The notes under the pieces: generated by a model
The model's database searches: none
Seen by the model: only the letters and a program-made list of their open reading frames with translations
What the model was told of the DNA's origin: nothing
Source: Enterobacter ludwigii
Lineage (GTDB): Bacteria; Pseudomonadota; Gammaproteobacteria; Enterobacterales; Enterobacteriaceae
Reading direction: 5' to 3'
Assembly: GCF_001750725.1 (NCBI RefSeq)
Contig: NZ_CP017279.1
Span: forward strand, 558,001 to 622,000
Length of the DNA: 64,000 bases
Part shown: piece after piece, positions 49,976 to 59,139 of the stretch
Numbering within the stretch: the stretch's first letter is position 1
Layout of the letters: every line of letters starts with the position of its first letter
Made by a program: the position numbers and the translations under genes

Positions 49976-49995
49976 TAGTGGCTGTTTATACAGTA
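49976..49995 (+). promoter_or_regulatory. LexA box of dinG (one degenerate half)
   Basis: TAGTG, ten bases, CAGTA fits a LexA box in which the left CTG is GTG. E. coli dinG has the same kind of irregular box at the same place, 15 bp before the start. SOS induction of dinG is expected. Confidence 0.8.
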
Positions 49996-50009
49996 TTTCA
50001 GGTCCTCCG

Positions 50010-52187
50010 ATGGCTTTAACCGCGGCGCTCAAAGCGCAAATTGGCGCCTGGTATAAGGCGCTACAACAGCAGATCCCCGACTTTATCCCCCGAGCGCCTC
50101 AGCGGCAGATGATTGCTGATGTGGCAAAAACGCTCTCCGGGGACGACGGACGACATCTGGCGATTGAAGCCCCGACGGGTGTCGGGAAAACCCTTTCGTA
50201 TTTAATCCCGGGCATTGCCATCGCGCGGGAAGAGCAAAAAACGCTGGTGGTCAGCACCGCTAATGTGGCCCTGCAGGATCAAATCTTCAGCAAAGACCTG
50301 CCGTTGCTGCGCAAAATTATCCCTGAACTGCGATTTACAGCCGCCTTTGGCCGCGGGCGTTATGTGTGTCCGCGCAATCTCGCGGCTCTCGCCAGCAGTG
50401 AGCCCTCTCAGCAGGATCTGCTGGCCTTCCTGGATGATGAACTGACGCCGAACAACAAAGCGGAACAGGAGCAGTGCGCGAAGCTAAAAACCGAGCTCGA
50501 CAGCTACAAGTGGGACGGCCTTCGCGATCACACCAGCCATGCCATCAGCGATGATTTGTGGCGCAGGCTCAGCACCGATAAAGCCAGTTGCCTTAACCGC
50601 AACTGCCACTACTATCGCGAGTGCCCGTTCTTTGTCGCACGGCGGGAGATTCAGGAAGCGGAGGTGGTTGTCGCTAACCACGCGCTGGTCATGGCCGCGC
50701 TGGAGAGTGAGGCCGTCCTGCCGGAGCCCAAAAACCTGCTGCTGGTGCTCGATGAAGGCCACCATTTGCCCGATGTGGCGCGGGATGCGCTGGAGATGAG
50801 CGCCGAAATCACCGCGCCGTGGTTCCGCCTGCAGCTGGATCTGTTCTGCAAGCTGGTGGCGACCTGCATGGAGCAGTTCCGCCCGAAAACCACGCCGCCG
50901 CTGGCGGTGCCCGAGCGGCTGAGCGAACATTGCGAAGCGGTCTACAGCCTTATTGCTTCCCTGAATAACATCCTCAATCTTTATCTCCCGGAGACCCAGG
51001 AAGCAGAGCATCGCTTTGCGATGGGAGAGCTGCCCGACGAGGTGATGGAGATCTGCCAGCAGCTGGCGAAGCACCTTGAAAAGCTGCGCGGGCTGGCGGA
51101 GATGTTCTTAAACGATCTCAGTGAGAAAACCGGTACCCACGACGTGGTACGTTTGCACCGCATTCTGCTGCAGATGAACCGTGCGTTGGGCATGTTCGAA
51201 GCCCAGAGCAAGCTCTGGCGTCTGGCCTCGATGGCGCAGGCGTCCGGTGCGCCGGTCACCAAATGGGCAACCCGTGACGTGAAAGACGGACAGGCGCACC
51301 TGTTTTTCCACTGCGTGGGGATTCGTGTTGCCGATCAGCTGGAAAAGCTTATCTGGCGCAGCGTGCCGCACGTGGTAGTGACTTCCGCGACGTTGCGTTC
51401 CCTGAACAGTTTCTCCCGTTTACAGGAGATGAGCGGACTGAAAGAGAAAGCTGGCGATCGTTTTGTGGCGCTGGATTCGCCGTTTAACCACTGTGAACAG
51501 GGCAAGCTGGTCATTCCGCGCATGAAGTATGAGCCGCTTATCGACAACGAAGAACAGCACATTGCCGAAATGGCAGCGTATTTCCGCGAGCAGCTGGAGA
51601 GTGAAAAATATCCCGGCATGCTGGTCCTGTTTGCCAGTGGAAGGGCGATGCAGCGTTTTCTGGAGCACGTTACCGACCTGCGATTGCTGTTGCTGGTGCA
51701 GGGCGATCAGCCCCGCTACCGGCTGGTAGAGCTGCACCGCAAACGCATTGATAACGGGGAACGTAGCGTGCTGATCGGGCTGCAGTCATTCGCGGAGGGG
51801 CTGGATCTGAAGGGGGATTACCTGACGCAGGTGCATATCCATAAAATCGCCTTCCCGCCCATCGACAGCCCGGTCGTCATCACCGAAGGTGAATGGCTCA
51901 AAAGCCTCAATCGCTATCCGTTCGAGGTCCAAAGCTTACCCGCGGCATCGTTTAATCTGATTCAGCAGGTGGGGCGTCTCATCCGTAGCCACAGCTGCTG
52001 GGGAGAGGTGGTGATTTATGACAAACGTCTGCTCACCAAAAATTACGGCCAGCGGTTACTCAACGCTCTGCCTGTTTTCCCGATTGAACAGCCAGACGTG
52101 CCCGATGTTAAAAAACGTCCGGCAAAACCTGCCGCCGGACGGCGTAAAAGCATCCGTACGAAGGGGCGCGGGCCTACTGGTAAGTAA
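50010..52187 (+). CDS. dinG: SOS-induced DNA helicase DinG
   Basis: DinG is a 5'-to-3' XPD-like helicase that unwinds forks, R-loops and D-loops and helps replication through transcribed regions. The 725-residue protein has Walker A APTGVGKTLSYL (about 54), the [4Fe-4S] cysteines in RYVCPRN and SCLNRNCHYYRECPF (about 120-206), the DEGH box (about 248) and QQVGRLIRS (motif VI, about 651). The C-terminus is basic, ending in RGPTGK. Its last 14 bp overlap the end of the convergent fimbrial gene. Confidence 0.95.
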   Translation: MALTAALKAQIGAWYKALQQQIPDFIPRAPQRQMIADVAKTLSGDDGRHLAIEAPTGVGKTLSYLIPGIAIAREEQKTLVVSTANVALQDQIFSKDLPLLRKIIPELRFTAAFGRGRYVCPRNLAALASSEPSQQDLLAFLDDELTPNNKAEQEQCAKLKTELDSYKWDGLRDHTSHAISDDLWRRLSTDKASCLNRNCHYYRECPFFVARREIQEAEVVVANHALVMAALESEAVLPEPKNLLLVLDEGHHLPDVARDALEMSAEITAPWFRLQLDLFCKLVATCMEQFRPKTTPPLAVPERLSEHCEAVYSLIASLNNILNLYLPETQEAEHRFAMGELPDEVMEICQQLAKHLEKLRGLAEMFLNDLSEKTGTHDVVRLHRILLQMNRALGMFEAQSKLWRLASMAQASGAPVTKWATRDVKDGQAHLFFHCVGIRVADQLEKLIWRSVPHVVVTSATLRSLNSFSRLQEMSGLKEKAGDRFVALDSPFNHCEQGKLVIPRMKYEPLIDNEEQHIAEMAAYFREQLESEKYPGMLVLFASGRAMQRFLEHVTDLRLLLLVQGDQPRYRLVELHRKRIDNGERSVLIGLQSFAEGLDLKGDYLTQVHIHKIAFPPIDSPVVITEGEWLKSLNRYPFEVQSLPAASFNLIQQVGRLIRSHSCWGEVVIYDKRLLTKNYGQRLLNALPVFPIEQPDVPDVKKRPAKPAAGRRKSIRTKGRGPTGK

Positions 52188-52677
52188 AAGTCACCTGGAC
52201 CACACTGTTAAACGTTCCGGCGGTGACGGGCAATGCGCTGGCATAATAGCGGGCAGCCAGAGGAAACGTTGCCGTGTGGTCCGCTGAGTTAACCGGAACG
52301 TTAAAGGCTGCCTGCGGGGCAATGAGTATATTGTCCTGGCGGTCTGCCAGTTCCAGAGCCAACCCTTTCGCACTGCCGATATTGGCGAATTTTGTCGGGT
52401 GCGTACTGTCGGCCTGACCATAGAAAAAGGCGGTCGCCAGTGCAAGTGTGGGAGGGCAATGCGAGACCGAGAGCGTAAAGTCTTTCCACGCGCCGGTATC
52501 GCCCACATTTTTAAAATCCCCTGTTACCGCCTGGCCTAAATCCACCGTCAGGTTGCGGCTGGCGCTGTCAATAATGCAGGTGTTGGCGTAAATATTGCCT
52601 GTCATCTGGATCTGAATATCGTCCGCCTGTGCCCGGGCAATCAAGCCGAGAATCAGGATCGCAAGTGTCTTTTTCAT
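52174..52677 (-). CDS. Minor fimbrial subunit
   Basis: This 167-residue pilin-domain protein is probably a minor subunit of the pilus, such as a tip adaptor or terminator. A signal peptide ends near ARAQA-DD. Pilin features are the cysteine pair (ANTCIID and VSHCPP) and the C-terminal beta strand ending VQVTFTYQ. The ATG at 52677 (MKKTLAIL) is chosen for its clean signal peptide; a GTG at 52686 that overlaps the adhesin stop (GTGA) is an alternative. It is the last gene of the operon and overlaps dinG by 14 bp. Confidence 0.8.
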   Translation of the reverse strand: MKKTLAILILGLIARAQADDIQIQMTGNIYANTCIIDSASRNLTVDLGQAVTGDFKNVGDTGAWKDFTLSVSHCPPTLALATAFFYGQADSTHPTKFANIGSAKGLALELADRQDNILIAPQAAFNVPVNSADHTATFPLAARYYASALPVTAGTFNSVVQVTFTYQ

Positions 52678-52682
52678 GTTGG

Positions 52683-53672
52683 TCACTTATAAGCCAGAGT
52701 GATCGTCGCCACGGTATTGGCTGGCCCCGGTGTCACCACGTTGCTGACCTGTTCGTAGCGAACCTCGAACGGTATTCGCAGGGTTTCGTTGGCGATGGCC
52801 TGGCTTCGGGTACTGACATAGGTGTCAAAGGTGGCGAGATGGTCATCAAAGAGCATTCTCACGCCCACGCCGGTTGCCATGCCGTTCTGCTGAGTCAATT
52901 TGATCACCCCTTCGAATGCCGTTTCGTAGCCGTTTGCGCTGGTCACCTTTAGCTCAGGCTGGACGGTGCTGTCGCAATTAATCGTGACGTCAAAGTTTTG
53001 TGCAGGGCTGGATAGCAACCCGATACTGATAAAATCACTGACGGGAAAATCGCCCAGGTTCACGGTGAGATTTTTGGGCAGGACAGAGCAGGTAACCGTT
53101 TCGAGGTTCACATTGCCCGCATAGGAAATCGTATTGGGATCGCTGATGCCTTCATGCTGATAAACCCCGACGCCAAATTTAGACTCCGCCTGAGAAAGCG
53201 AACCTGATTTGACCGTATTGCTCGTTTTCACCAGTTCCAGCGTGACATTAAAGTTAAAGGACTCAGAAATGTCGTTGGAGACATAGCCCAGCGGCGTGCC
53301 GCTTGAATTACAGTAAATTCCCCCGGCACCGGTAATTCGCTGGCCTTTGTCATTCATCAGCGCTACGCCAATTCCTTCCAGCCCTGATTCATACACCCCA
53401 GAAAGACCGGGGATCTCCAGACCTGCGCCGTAATAGCACGCAACAATCGGAAGCCCGAAGTCAGAAGGGTTATAGCAGTTGCCCGCCACGTGAACGGTCT
53501 GCTCGGTGCCCGGAATGGTGGCACCTACCGGCAACGTGCTTGAGACGGATACGGAGGCCACATTAATCTGTTTTGGCAGATCGGAGGAGGTACAGAGCGC
53601 GTTAGCATGTGGCATAAATAACGCGGCGGTTCCCAGAACCAGGAAGAAAAAGCACTGTTTAATCATTTGCAT
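52683..53672 (-). CDS. Two-domain fimbrial tip adhesin
   Basis: This 329-residue secreted protein has the layout of a FimH-like tip adhesin. It has a signal peptide (cleavage after HANA, residue 25), an N-terminal receptor-binding domain with cysteines at 27, 66, 79 and 121, and a C-terminal pilin domain from about 190 with cysteines 195 and 233. It ends in a beta strand, ATITLAYK. The lectin part matches no well-known adhesin that I can name, so the ligand is unknown. The start at 53672 (MQMIKQC) is chosen over an internal ATG two codons on; the open frame runs back into the usher gene. Confidence 0.82.
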   Translation of the reverse strand: MQMIKQCFFFLVLGTAALFMPHANALCTSSDLPKQINVASVSVSSTLPVGATIPGTEQTVHVAGNCYNPSDFGLPIVACYYGAGLEIPGLSGVYESGLEGIGVALMNDKGQRITGAGGIYCNSSGTPLGYVSNDISESFNFNVTLELVKTSNTVKSGSLSQAESKFGVGVYQHEGISDPNTISYAGNVNLETVTCSVLPKNLTVNLGDFPVSDFISIGLLSSPAQNFDVTINCDSTVQPELKVTSANGYETAFEGVIKLTQQNGMATGVGVRMLFDDHLATFDTYVSTRSQAIANETLRIPFEVRYEQVSNVVTPGPANTVATITLAYK

Positions 53673-53694
53673 AATGGTTTGCCTGAACGGTGAA

Positions 53695-56238
53695 TCAGTG
53701 GCACTGCGCAGCAGCGTTAAGGATGTTGGTTTTCTCTGTCTCATCCGTAAGGACGTAGTCGGCCTCGCAGTGCTCGCTCGCATCCTGTCCCCAGGTGACG
53801 GTGAGATGCCCTTGCTTTGGCAGGCCGGAGAGATAGGTCTGGCCGTCATTGCCGACAATAAATTCGCTGTCCTTATCCTCCGTTGTTACCGTCGCACCGA
53901 AGGGCAGCGGTTTACCGTTGTGCGTCAGCGTCATCAGGACCCGGCTGCCCACGCGGGTATTAAAGCTGGCGCGCACCACGGCCCCGCGTGTCGGGGTAAC
54001 AACGTACGCTGCGTGCGTCACGTCGGCCTCGTCGGGCAGGGTTTCGGTATCCAGCGCAATGGTATTGTGGCGATAAGGGGTAACAAACGGCACGACGGTA
54101 TAGCCGCGGAAGTCGGTCTCAACGCCCGTCTGATTGGCGATATGCGTACCGTGTGTTCCCGGTGCTTTCACCAGCGCAATGGTCTCTCCGAGCGGCTGGC
54201 TCAGGGTTATCCCGTTGGCGTGCACGATCGCGCCACCCTGCAGCCCGACGTTTACGGTTTGCTGGTATTTATCCTGGCTTACCCCGCCGCTCACTTCGCC
54301 ATAGGTCGCTTTATAATCGGCGTTCATGCTGGTGGAGTTTCCGCTACCGGTGCTGCTCAGCCCCTCCTGAATATTCCAGTTCAGGTTGTCTCCCTTCAGC
54401 GCGGTACCGTTAAGGCCGATGTTCTGTGTCGTGCCGTCTTTGGTGTTGTTGAGGTTGTAGGTGGCCCAGGTGTTATGCATCCAGCGATCCAGTGGAACGG
54501 AGACGTTTAACGAGAACTGGTTGTCGTTCATCACATCCTCACCGTTCGCATCGCTGTCCTGGGTGTTTTTGTTCATGCTGTAGCTCAGGCTGTAGCTGAC
54601 GCCGTGCCAGCTGTTGTTGTAGCTGACGCTCATGGAGGTCATATCCTGGCTCTGGCTCCAGTAGGTCTCTTTGACCAGGCTCAGGGTGACAGAGCCCCAG
54701 CCCGCGGGCAGCGTCTGGTCGACGGTGGCTTCCGTTCGGGCACGTCGCTGCTGCGGCGCAGACCCGTCATCTGAACGGGTGTAAGACTCCATCGTGTCTT
54801 CCAGGGTGTAAAACCCTTTGCTGTTGTAGCGATAGCCCGCCAGGGAGAAGTGAGTGCCCGAGGCGACAAAATCTTTGCTGTAGCGAACGCGCCAGGATCG
54901 GCCTTTGCTGGTCTGCTGTTTTTTCAGCAGCGCTTTGGCGCGGGTGACATCAAGGGAGAAAGCACCCAAATCGCCCAGGTTTTTCCCGACGCCCAGCGCC
55001 CGGGACTGATAATGGCGACTCTGCTGCGCACCACCGTAGGCGGTGAAACCCAATGGCATGCCGTAGATGGCGCTGCCCTCGGCAAACGGGGTTTGTTCGA
55101 CGTCCTTGTCGTAAGACCGGTAACGCCCGGCGGTCACGCTGTAGCGGAGATTCTTTTCACGCTGCAGTACCGGGACCGAGGCGTAGGGCACGACAAAGTG
55201 ACTTTCGCTGCCGTCGGTCTCTTTCACGGTGACCTGCAGATCGCCGCTGCTGCCGGTGGGATAGAGATCGTTAATTTCAAACGCACCGGGTGCAACCGTG
55301 TTCTGATAAATGACGTAACCGTTCTGACGAACCATCACCAGCGCATTGCTGTGGGCAGTGCCGCGAATAATCGGCGCATAGCCTTTTTCACTGTCCGGGA
55401 GCATGTCGGTATCGGATTTCAGCTCAACCCCGGTATAGGGCACGCTGTCGAAAACGTCCGACGGGGAGGTGCTTTGCCCGACGGTCATATCGCTTTTCAT
55501 CGCCACGATATCGCGTTGAGCATAGGTGTAGACGGAGGAGAACCTGTGCTCTTCCTCGCTGCCCGTTGTGCTGCGAGTCCACGTGGAATAATTGCGTATG
55601 CGCCAGGCCCCCACATTGAGGCCCGGGCGCAGGTTAACGTACTGGCTGCTGTTATCCTGCTCTCCCTGCACACGGGCATGGCTCTGGCTGGCGGTGGCGC
55701 TGTAGTTCAGCAGACCTGCGGTGATCCCTTCGTCGAACGTTTTCGGGTCGATATACCCGCGTGGGACCTGGCCCAGTGCCGTTTGTGGAATACTGAGCAA
55801 CAGTTGCTGATGACGAACCTGAAACGTTGCGGATGCCGCGGGAATGGCGTTTATATCGGCGCACTGGCCTTTAGCCATCAGCGCGGGATACTGCCGGGTT
55901 TTGATCCCAAGGTTTTTTAGCTCATCCAGGCTAAAGCAGGGTTGAAGAGAATGATTGCCCTGAGCGTCTTTTATTAATTTGAACGTGACATCACGGGTAT
56001 CAATTTTATTATTGTTGATGAAAATGTTGACCTGATATTTCCCGGGGGCTTGTCCCGGTCCTTTTTCATAAACAGACAGGTCGGTTTTCCCCTGTTGAGG
56101 ATTATCAATATCCAGTAATGCCGGGTTGAAATAATCATCAGCCATAACCTGCTGCGCAAAGATCGCCAGTGCCAGGCCACATAAAATGACCAGCATTGAA
56201 GAAAGGCGATGGATGAACGGCTTTTTATGGCTGTACAT
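53695..56238 (-). CDS. Fimbrial outer-membrane usher
   Basis: This is the outer-membrane assembly pore of a chaperone-usher pilus. The 847-residue precursor has a long signal peptide (to about 33, VMA-DD), an N-terminal periplasmic domain that takes chaperone-subunit complexes (YFNPALLDID onward), a beta barrel with plug (about 150-680) containing PTGSSGDLQVTVKETDGS, and C-terminal domains with FRGYTVVPFVTPYRHN and VTPTRGAVVRASFNTRVG. It is intact and reads into the adhesin gene after 22 bp. Confidence 0.93.
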   Translation of the reverse strand: MYSHKKPFIHRLSSMLVILCGLALAIFAQQVMADDYFNPALLDIDNPQQGKTDLSVYEKGPGQAPGKYQVNIFINNNKIDTRDVTFKLIKDAQGNHSLQPCFSLDELKNLGIKTRQYPALMAKGQCADINAIPAASATFQVRHQQLLLSIPQTALGQVPRGYIDPKTFDEGITAGLLNYSATASQSHARVQGEQDNSSQYVNLRPGLNVGAWRIRNYSTWTRSTTGSEEEHRFSSVYTYAQRDIVAMKSDMTVGQSTSPSDVFDSVPYTGVELKSDTDMLPDSEKGYAPIIRGTAHSNALVMVRQNGYVIYQNTVAPGAFEINDLYPTGSSGDLQVTVKETDGSESHFVVPYASVPVLQREKNLRYSVTAGRYRSYDKDVEQTPFAEGSAIYGMPLGFTAYGGAQQSRHYQSRALGVGKNLGDLGAFSLDVTRAKALLKKQQTSKGRSWRVRYSKDFVASGTHFSLAGYRYNSKGFYTLEDTMESYTRSDDGSAPQQRRARTEATVDQTLPAGWGSVTLSLVKETYWSQSQDMTSMSVSYNNSWHGVSYSLSYSMNKNTQDSDANGEDVMNDNQFSLNVSVPLDRWMHNTWATYNLNNTKDGTTQNIGLNGTALKGDNLNWNIQEGLSSTGSGNSTSMNADYKATYGEVSGGVSQDKYQQTVNVGLQGGAIVHANGITLSQPLGETIALVKAPGTHGTHIANQTGVETDFRGYTVVPFVTPYRHNTIALDTETLPDEADVTHAAYVVTPTRGAVVRASFNTRVGSRVLMTLTHNGKPLPFGATVTTEDKDSEFIVGNDGQTYLSGLPKQGHLTVTWGQDASEHCEADYVLTDETEKTNILNAAAQCH

Positions 56239-56264
56239 GATGATATTAATAGCCTGAGTGGGTG

Positions 56265-56939
56265 TTAATGAACGGATGCCGACCAGGTCTGACTGATGCT
56301 GCCGTAATCAGTAATAATGGAGTAGGTGACGGTCGACCCGCTGGCATTATCGGGTAAGGCAAAGTGCGTTTCCGTTTTGGGGACTGCCCAGGTGGCTTTA
56401 TCCACTTTATGGCCGTTAAGCATCACCGTCTGGAAATTCATATAGAAAGGCGTCGGGTTATTCACAACCAGGTCGTGACCTTCACGATGCCACTGAAGCT
56501 TGTCCGCCACAGCCTCGGGTTTGCCAGTTATTGCTGACGGGCGATACAACAATTTAATGCGTGTATTAATGGCAATCTGCAGGGTATTTACCCCTTCGAC
56601 GTGCTTTGACGAGGGAATAGCTTTGATATTAAGCCAGTAGAGAGACTCACGATCCTCGGGCAAATTTCCGCCGGTACGCACGACACGCAGGACGTTATCC
56701 TCTTTTGCATCGAGACGAAACAGCGGTGGGGTGATCAGGAAGGGGGCTTTAGCCGGGTTTTTACCGCCAGAATCAACCCAGGACTGTACCAGATAATCCG
56801 TGGCATCTGGGTTTGAAAGACCCAGAGACGACTCCTTTTTATCGCCCTGGTAGACCAGGCGTGTGCCATTAATAACGACACCGGCATGGGAAGTGGCGGC
56901 TACCAGTAAAAGAGCACTCAGTAAATAACCGTGGCGCAT
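56265..56939 (-). CDS. Fimbrial periplasmic chaperone
   Basis: This FimC/PapD-type chaperone stabilises pilin subunits in the periplasm by donating a beta strand. The 224-residue precursor has a signal peptide ending TSHA (residue 19). The N-terminal Ig domain starts GVVINGTRLVYQG with the conserved arginine, and RIKLLYRPSAI (about 128) holds the conserved lysine of the subunit anchor. It lies between the major subunit and the usher. Confidence 0.92.
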   Translation of the reverse strand: MRHGYLLSALLLVAATSHAGVVINGTRLVYQGDKKESSLGLSNPDATDYLVQSWVDSGGKNPAKAPFLITPPLFRLDAKEDNVLRVVRTGGNLPEDRESLYWLNIKAIPSSKHVEGVNTLQIAINTRIKLLYRPSAITGKPEAVADKLQWHREGHDLVVNNPTPFYMNFQTVMLNGHKVDKATWAVPKTETHFALPDNASGSTVTYSIITDYGSISQTWSASVH

Positions 56940-56960
56940 AAAGGTATCTCAATAAAAGAA

Positions 56961-56994
56961 GAGATATTAACTCCCAGAACAGAGCTAATATCTC
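56961..56994 (-). terminator. Hairpin between major pilin and chaperone genes
   Basis: Nine-base perfect arms GAGATATTA and TAATATCTC enclose a 16-base loop that can pair three further bases (CTC/GAG). It lies just after the major subunit stop. It has no U run, so it may work as partial terminator or as 3' protection of the pilin message, giving more pilin than chaperone and usher. Inferred. Confidence 0.6.
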
Positions 56995-57007
56995 AGGATG
57001 GATAATA

Positions 57008-57544
57008 TCAGTTATAAATAACGGTGAAGGTCGACACGGCGTTTGCCAGACCTGCGGTGATTGCAGCCTGGGTCTGAATATAACGGGCTCCAAATTCCAG
57101 GTTATTGACCGCCGTACCGGAGGCTAACGGATATTGCTGAGAGGGCGTATACAAACTCACCGGTTGCTCAGACGCGTCCACCAGCTGAATAGCGACACCT
57201 GTTGCAGCATCTACATCCGGCGTTAATGCCAGCGTAGTGTTGTTATCCGGATCCGGCGTGCCACCGAAGTTAATGGCGGCGGAAGTCACGGTCTCCGGGC
57301 AATTCTTTAATTGAATATCAAACTTGGTTAATGTGCTGGTAGATCCAGCCCCGGTAAATACCGTTTTAGACACTTTGCCTAACTGAACATTTAATGGATT
57401 ACTTAACCCGTTCACTACCTGACAAGCAGAATCAATAATTTCACCGGTGAAGTTAATCTGACCTTCACCGTTTGTTGCCGCAAATGCGGATGCAGAACAT
57501 CCTGCCGTTGCGGCGATAAATAAACCTATAGCAACCTTGTTCAT
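57008..57544 (-). CDS. Major fimbrial subunit (FimA-like)
   Basis: This 178-residue pilin is probably the main shaft subunit. The signal peptide ends at SAFA-AT (about 22). The mature protein has the N-terminal donor strand (GEGQINFTGEII), the cysteine pair in DSACQVV and KNCPE, and the C-terminal beta-zipper ending FTVIYN with the penultimate tyrosine. It is first in the operon and separated from the chaperone by a hairpin. Exact fimbrial type is not assigned. Confidence 0.88.
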   Translation of the reverse strand: MNKVAIGLFIAATAGCSASAFAATNGEGQINFTGEIIDSACQVVNGLSNPLNVQLGKVSKTVFTGAGSTSTLTKFDIQLKNCPETVTSAAINFGGTPDPDNNTTLALTPDVDAATGVAIQLVDASEQPVSLYTPSQQYPLASGTAVNNLEFGARYIQTQAAITAGLANAVSTFTVIYN

Positions 57545-57800
57545 AACAAATCCTGGTATGTTTCTGGTGAGAACGTTGCCTAGACGTTTTCACCGTTGAC
57601 CTTAAATGATTTTCCGTTGGTTATTTAATCAGAAACGGGTGGGGTAAGAATCTTCAACGGCAATCACAAATAATTGAAATAGTGCTTGAGTTTCTTTTTT
57701 CGTCATAAAAACAGAAGGATGATCCGGTTCAAAAACACTAACGGCCAGACGTTCTTCAGGGCTATATTGTTAACAAGATGAAGCTGTCAGGAGAGATGTC

Positions 57801-58763
57801 GTGGATTATCGCAAAATTATCAAAGAGGTAGGACGAGGGAAAAATCATGCCCGCGATCTGGACCATGAAACCGCTCGTGCGCTCTATACGCATATGCTCA
57901 ACGGTGACGTACCCGACCTTGAAATGGGCGGTATCCTGATAGCGCTGCGTATCAAAGGAGAAGGCGAAGCGGAGATGCGTGGCTTCTACGAAGCAATGCA
58001 GGCGCAGACCCTGCGCTTAAACGCGCCAGTGGCAAAACCGATGCCGATTGTGATCCCGAGCTATAACGGGGCACGCAAGCAGGCCAACCTGACGCCGCTG
58101 CTCGCTATTTTATTGCACAAGCTGGGCTTCCCGGTGGTGGTGCATGGTGTAAGCGAAGATCCAACCCGCGTGCTGACCGAAACGATTTTCGGCATGCTGG
58201 GTATCGAACCCACACGGCATGCCGGCCAGGCACAGGCGAAGCTTGATGGCCATCAGCCGGTTTATATTCCTGTCGGAGCCCTTTGCCCCCCGCTGGAGAA
58301 GCAGCTGGATATGCGCTGGCGCATGGGCGTGCGTAACAGCGCGCATACGCTGGCGAAACTGGCTACGCCGTTTGGCGAAGACGCGGCTCTGCGTCTTTCC
58401 AGCGTCTCTCACCCGGAGTACGTGACGCGCGTGGGGAAATTCTTTGAAGACATAGGCGGCAGGGCCTTGTTGATGCACGGCACGGAAGGCGAGGTGTATG
58501 CTAACCCGCAGCGCTGCCCACAGATGATGCTGATTGATTCCGCTGGCACGCGCGCCATTCTCGAGCGAGGGGAAGAGCGTTCCGACGCGATCCTGCCTGA
58601 CGCAAAAGATCCGCATACCACCGCCCACTGGATTGAGCAGTGCCTGGCCGGAAAGGTTCCGGTACCGCACGCGATCAAGTTGCAGATGGCCTGTTGCCTG
58701 CTGGCGACCGGTGAAGTTGAATCCGTAGAGGCAGGGATGGAACGCGTCGGGGAGACGTTTTAA
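57801..58763 (+). CDS. ybiB: Nucleic-acid-binding TrpD2-like protein YbiB
   Basis: YbiB is related to anthranilate phosphoribosyltransferase (TrpD2 family) but lacks that activity in E. coli, where it binds nucleic acids and belongs to the SOS regulon with dinG. The 320-residue protein starts MDYRKIIKEVGRGKNHARDL. The start codon is GTG at 57801, after AGGAGAG. A glycosyltransferase-like fold is suggested by PSYNGARKQANLTPLLA and GTEGEVYANPQRCP. Here a fimbrial operon separates it from dinG, and I see no LexA box before it. Confidence 0.93.
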   Translation: MDYRKIIKEVGRGKNHARDLDHETARALYTHMLNGDVPDLEMGGILIALRIKGEGEAEMRGFYEAMQAQTLRLNAPVAKPMPIVIPSYNGARKQANLTPLLAILLHKLGFPVVVHGVSEDPTRVLTETIFGMLGIEPTRHAGQAQAKLDGHQPVYIPVGALCPPLEKQLDMRWRMGVRNSAHTLAKLATPFGEDAALRLSSVSHPEYVTRVGKFFEDIGGRALLMHGTEGEVYANPQRCPQMMLIDSAGTRAILERGEERSDAILPDAKDPHTTAHWIEQCLAGKVPVPHAIKLQMACCLLATGEVESVEAGMERVGETF

Positions 58764-58765
58764 GC

Positions 58766-58797
58766 CCAAAAAAAAGCCCGTCCAGTGGCGGACGGGC
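58766..58797 (-). terminator. Terminator of ybiJ
   Basis: Eight-base arms GCCCGTCC and GGACGGGC with a 6-base loop are followed on the minus strand by a run of eight T residues. It serves ybiJ and lies directly after the convergent ybiB stop. Confidence 0.85.
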
Positions 58798-58878
58798 AAG
58801 CAAGGGTAACAACAACAGGGTCAATGAGGGTTGGAGCAGCTCACCAGAGGGTATGGCGAGGGTGGAGCATTCAGTCAA

Positions 58879-59139
58879 TTACTTATAGATAACCGCAGTA
58901 CCGCTCAGTTTGTTATTGGTGTTCGCGGAGGTGATGGTGTATCCGCTTGCACCGGCAGCAGCAGCTTTCTCAGCCAGTTTCGCTTCCAGACCGTCCAGAG
59001 TGGTCGCGCCTTCAGCACTTACCACACCGAGTTTGTTCATGCTCTGCGCCTGAGATGGAGACACAGGTTCTGCAGCAAAAGCGCCGAAAGACAGAGCGGA
59101 CAGGGCAACAGCAGCAACAGCATATTTGATGGTTTTCAT
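58879..59139 (-). CDS. ybiJ: Small periplasmic YhcN/BsmA-family protein YbiJ
   Basis: YbiJ is an 86-residue secreted protein of the DUF1471 (YhcN/BhsA/McbA) family, whose members answer to stress and affect biofilm. A signal peptide ends at GAFA-AE (about 22). The domain reads TLDGLEAKLAEKAAAAGASGYTI and ends in the family tail LSGTAVIYK. The start at 59139 is chosen for the signal peptide. It is close to E. coli YbiJ along its whole length. A second family member, mcbA, lies 0.9 kb away. Confidence 0.93.
   Translation of the reverse strand: MKTIKYAVAAVALSALSFGAFAAEPVSPSQAQSMNKLGVVSAEGATTLDGLEAKLAEKAAAAGASGYTITSANTNNKLSGTAVIYK

Noticed and set aside
53506..55920. Two long plus-strand frames opposite the usher and adhesin genes
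   Set aside because: Both are antisense to well-supported fimbrial genes and show no protein-like features.
57545..57800. A FimS-type invertible promoter switch before the fimbrial operon
   Set aside because: I found no pair of inverted repeats of the needed length and no recombinase gene nearby.
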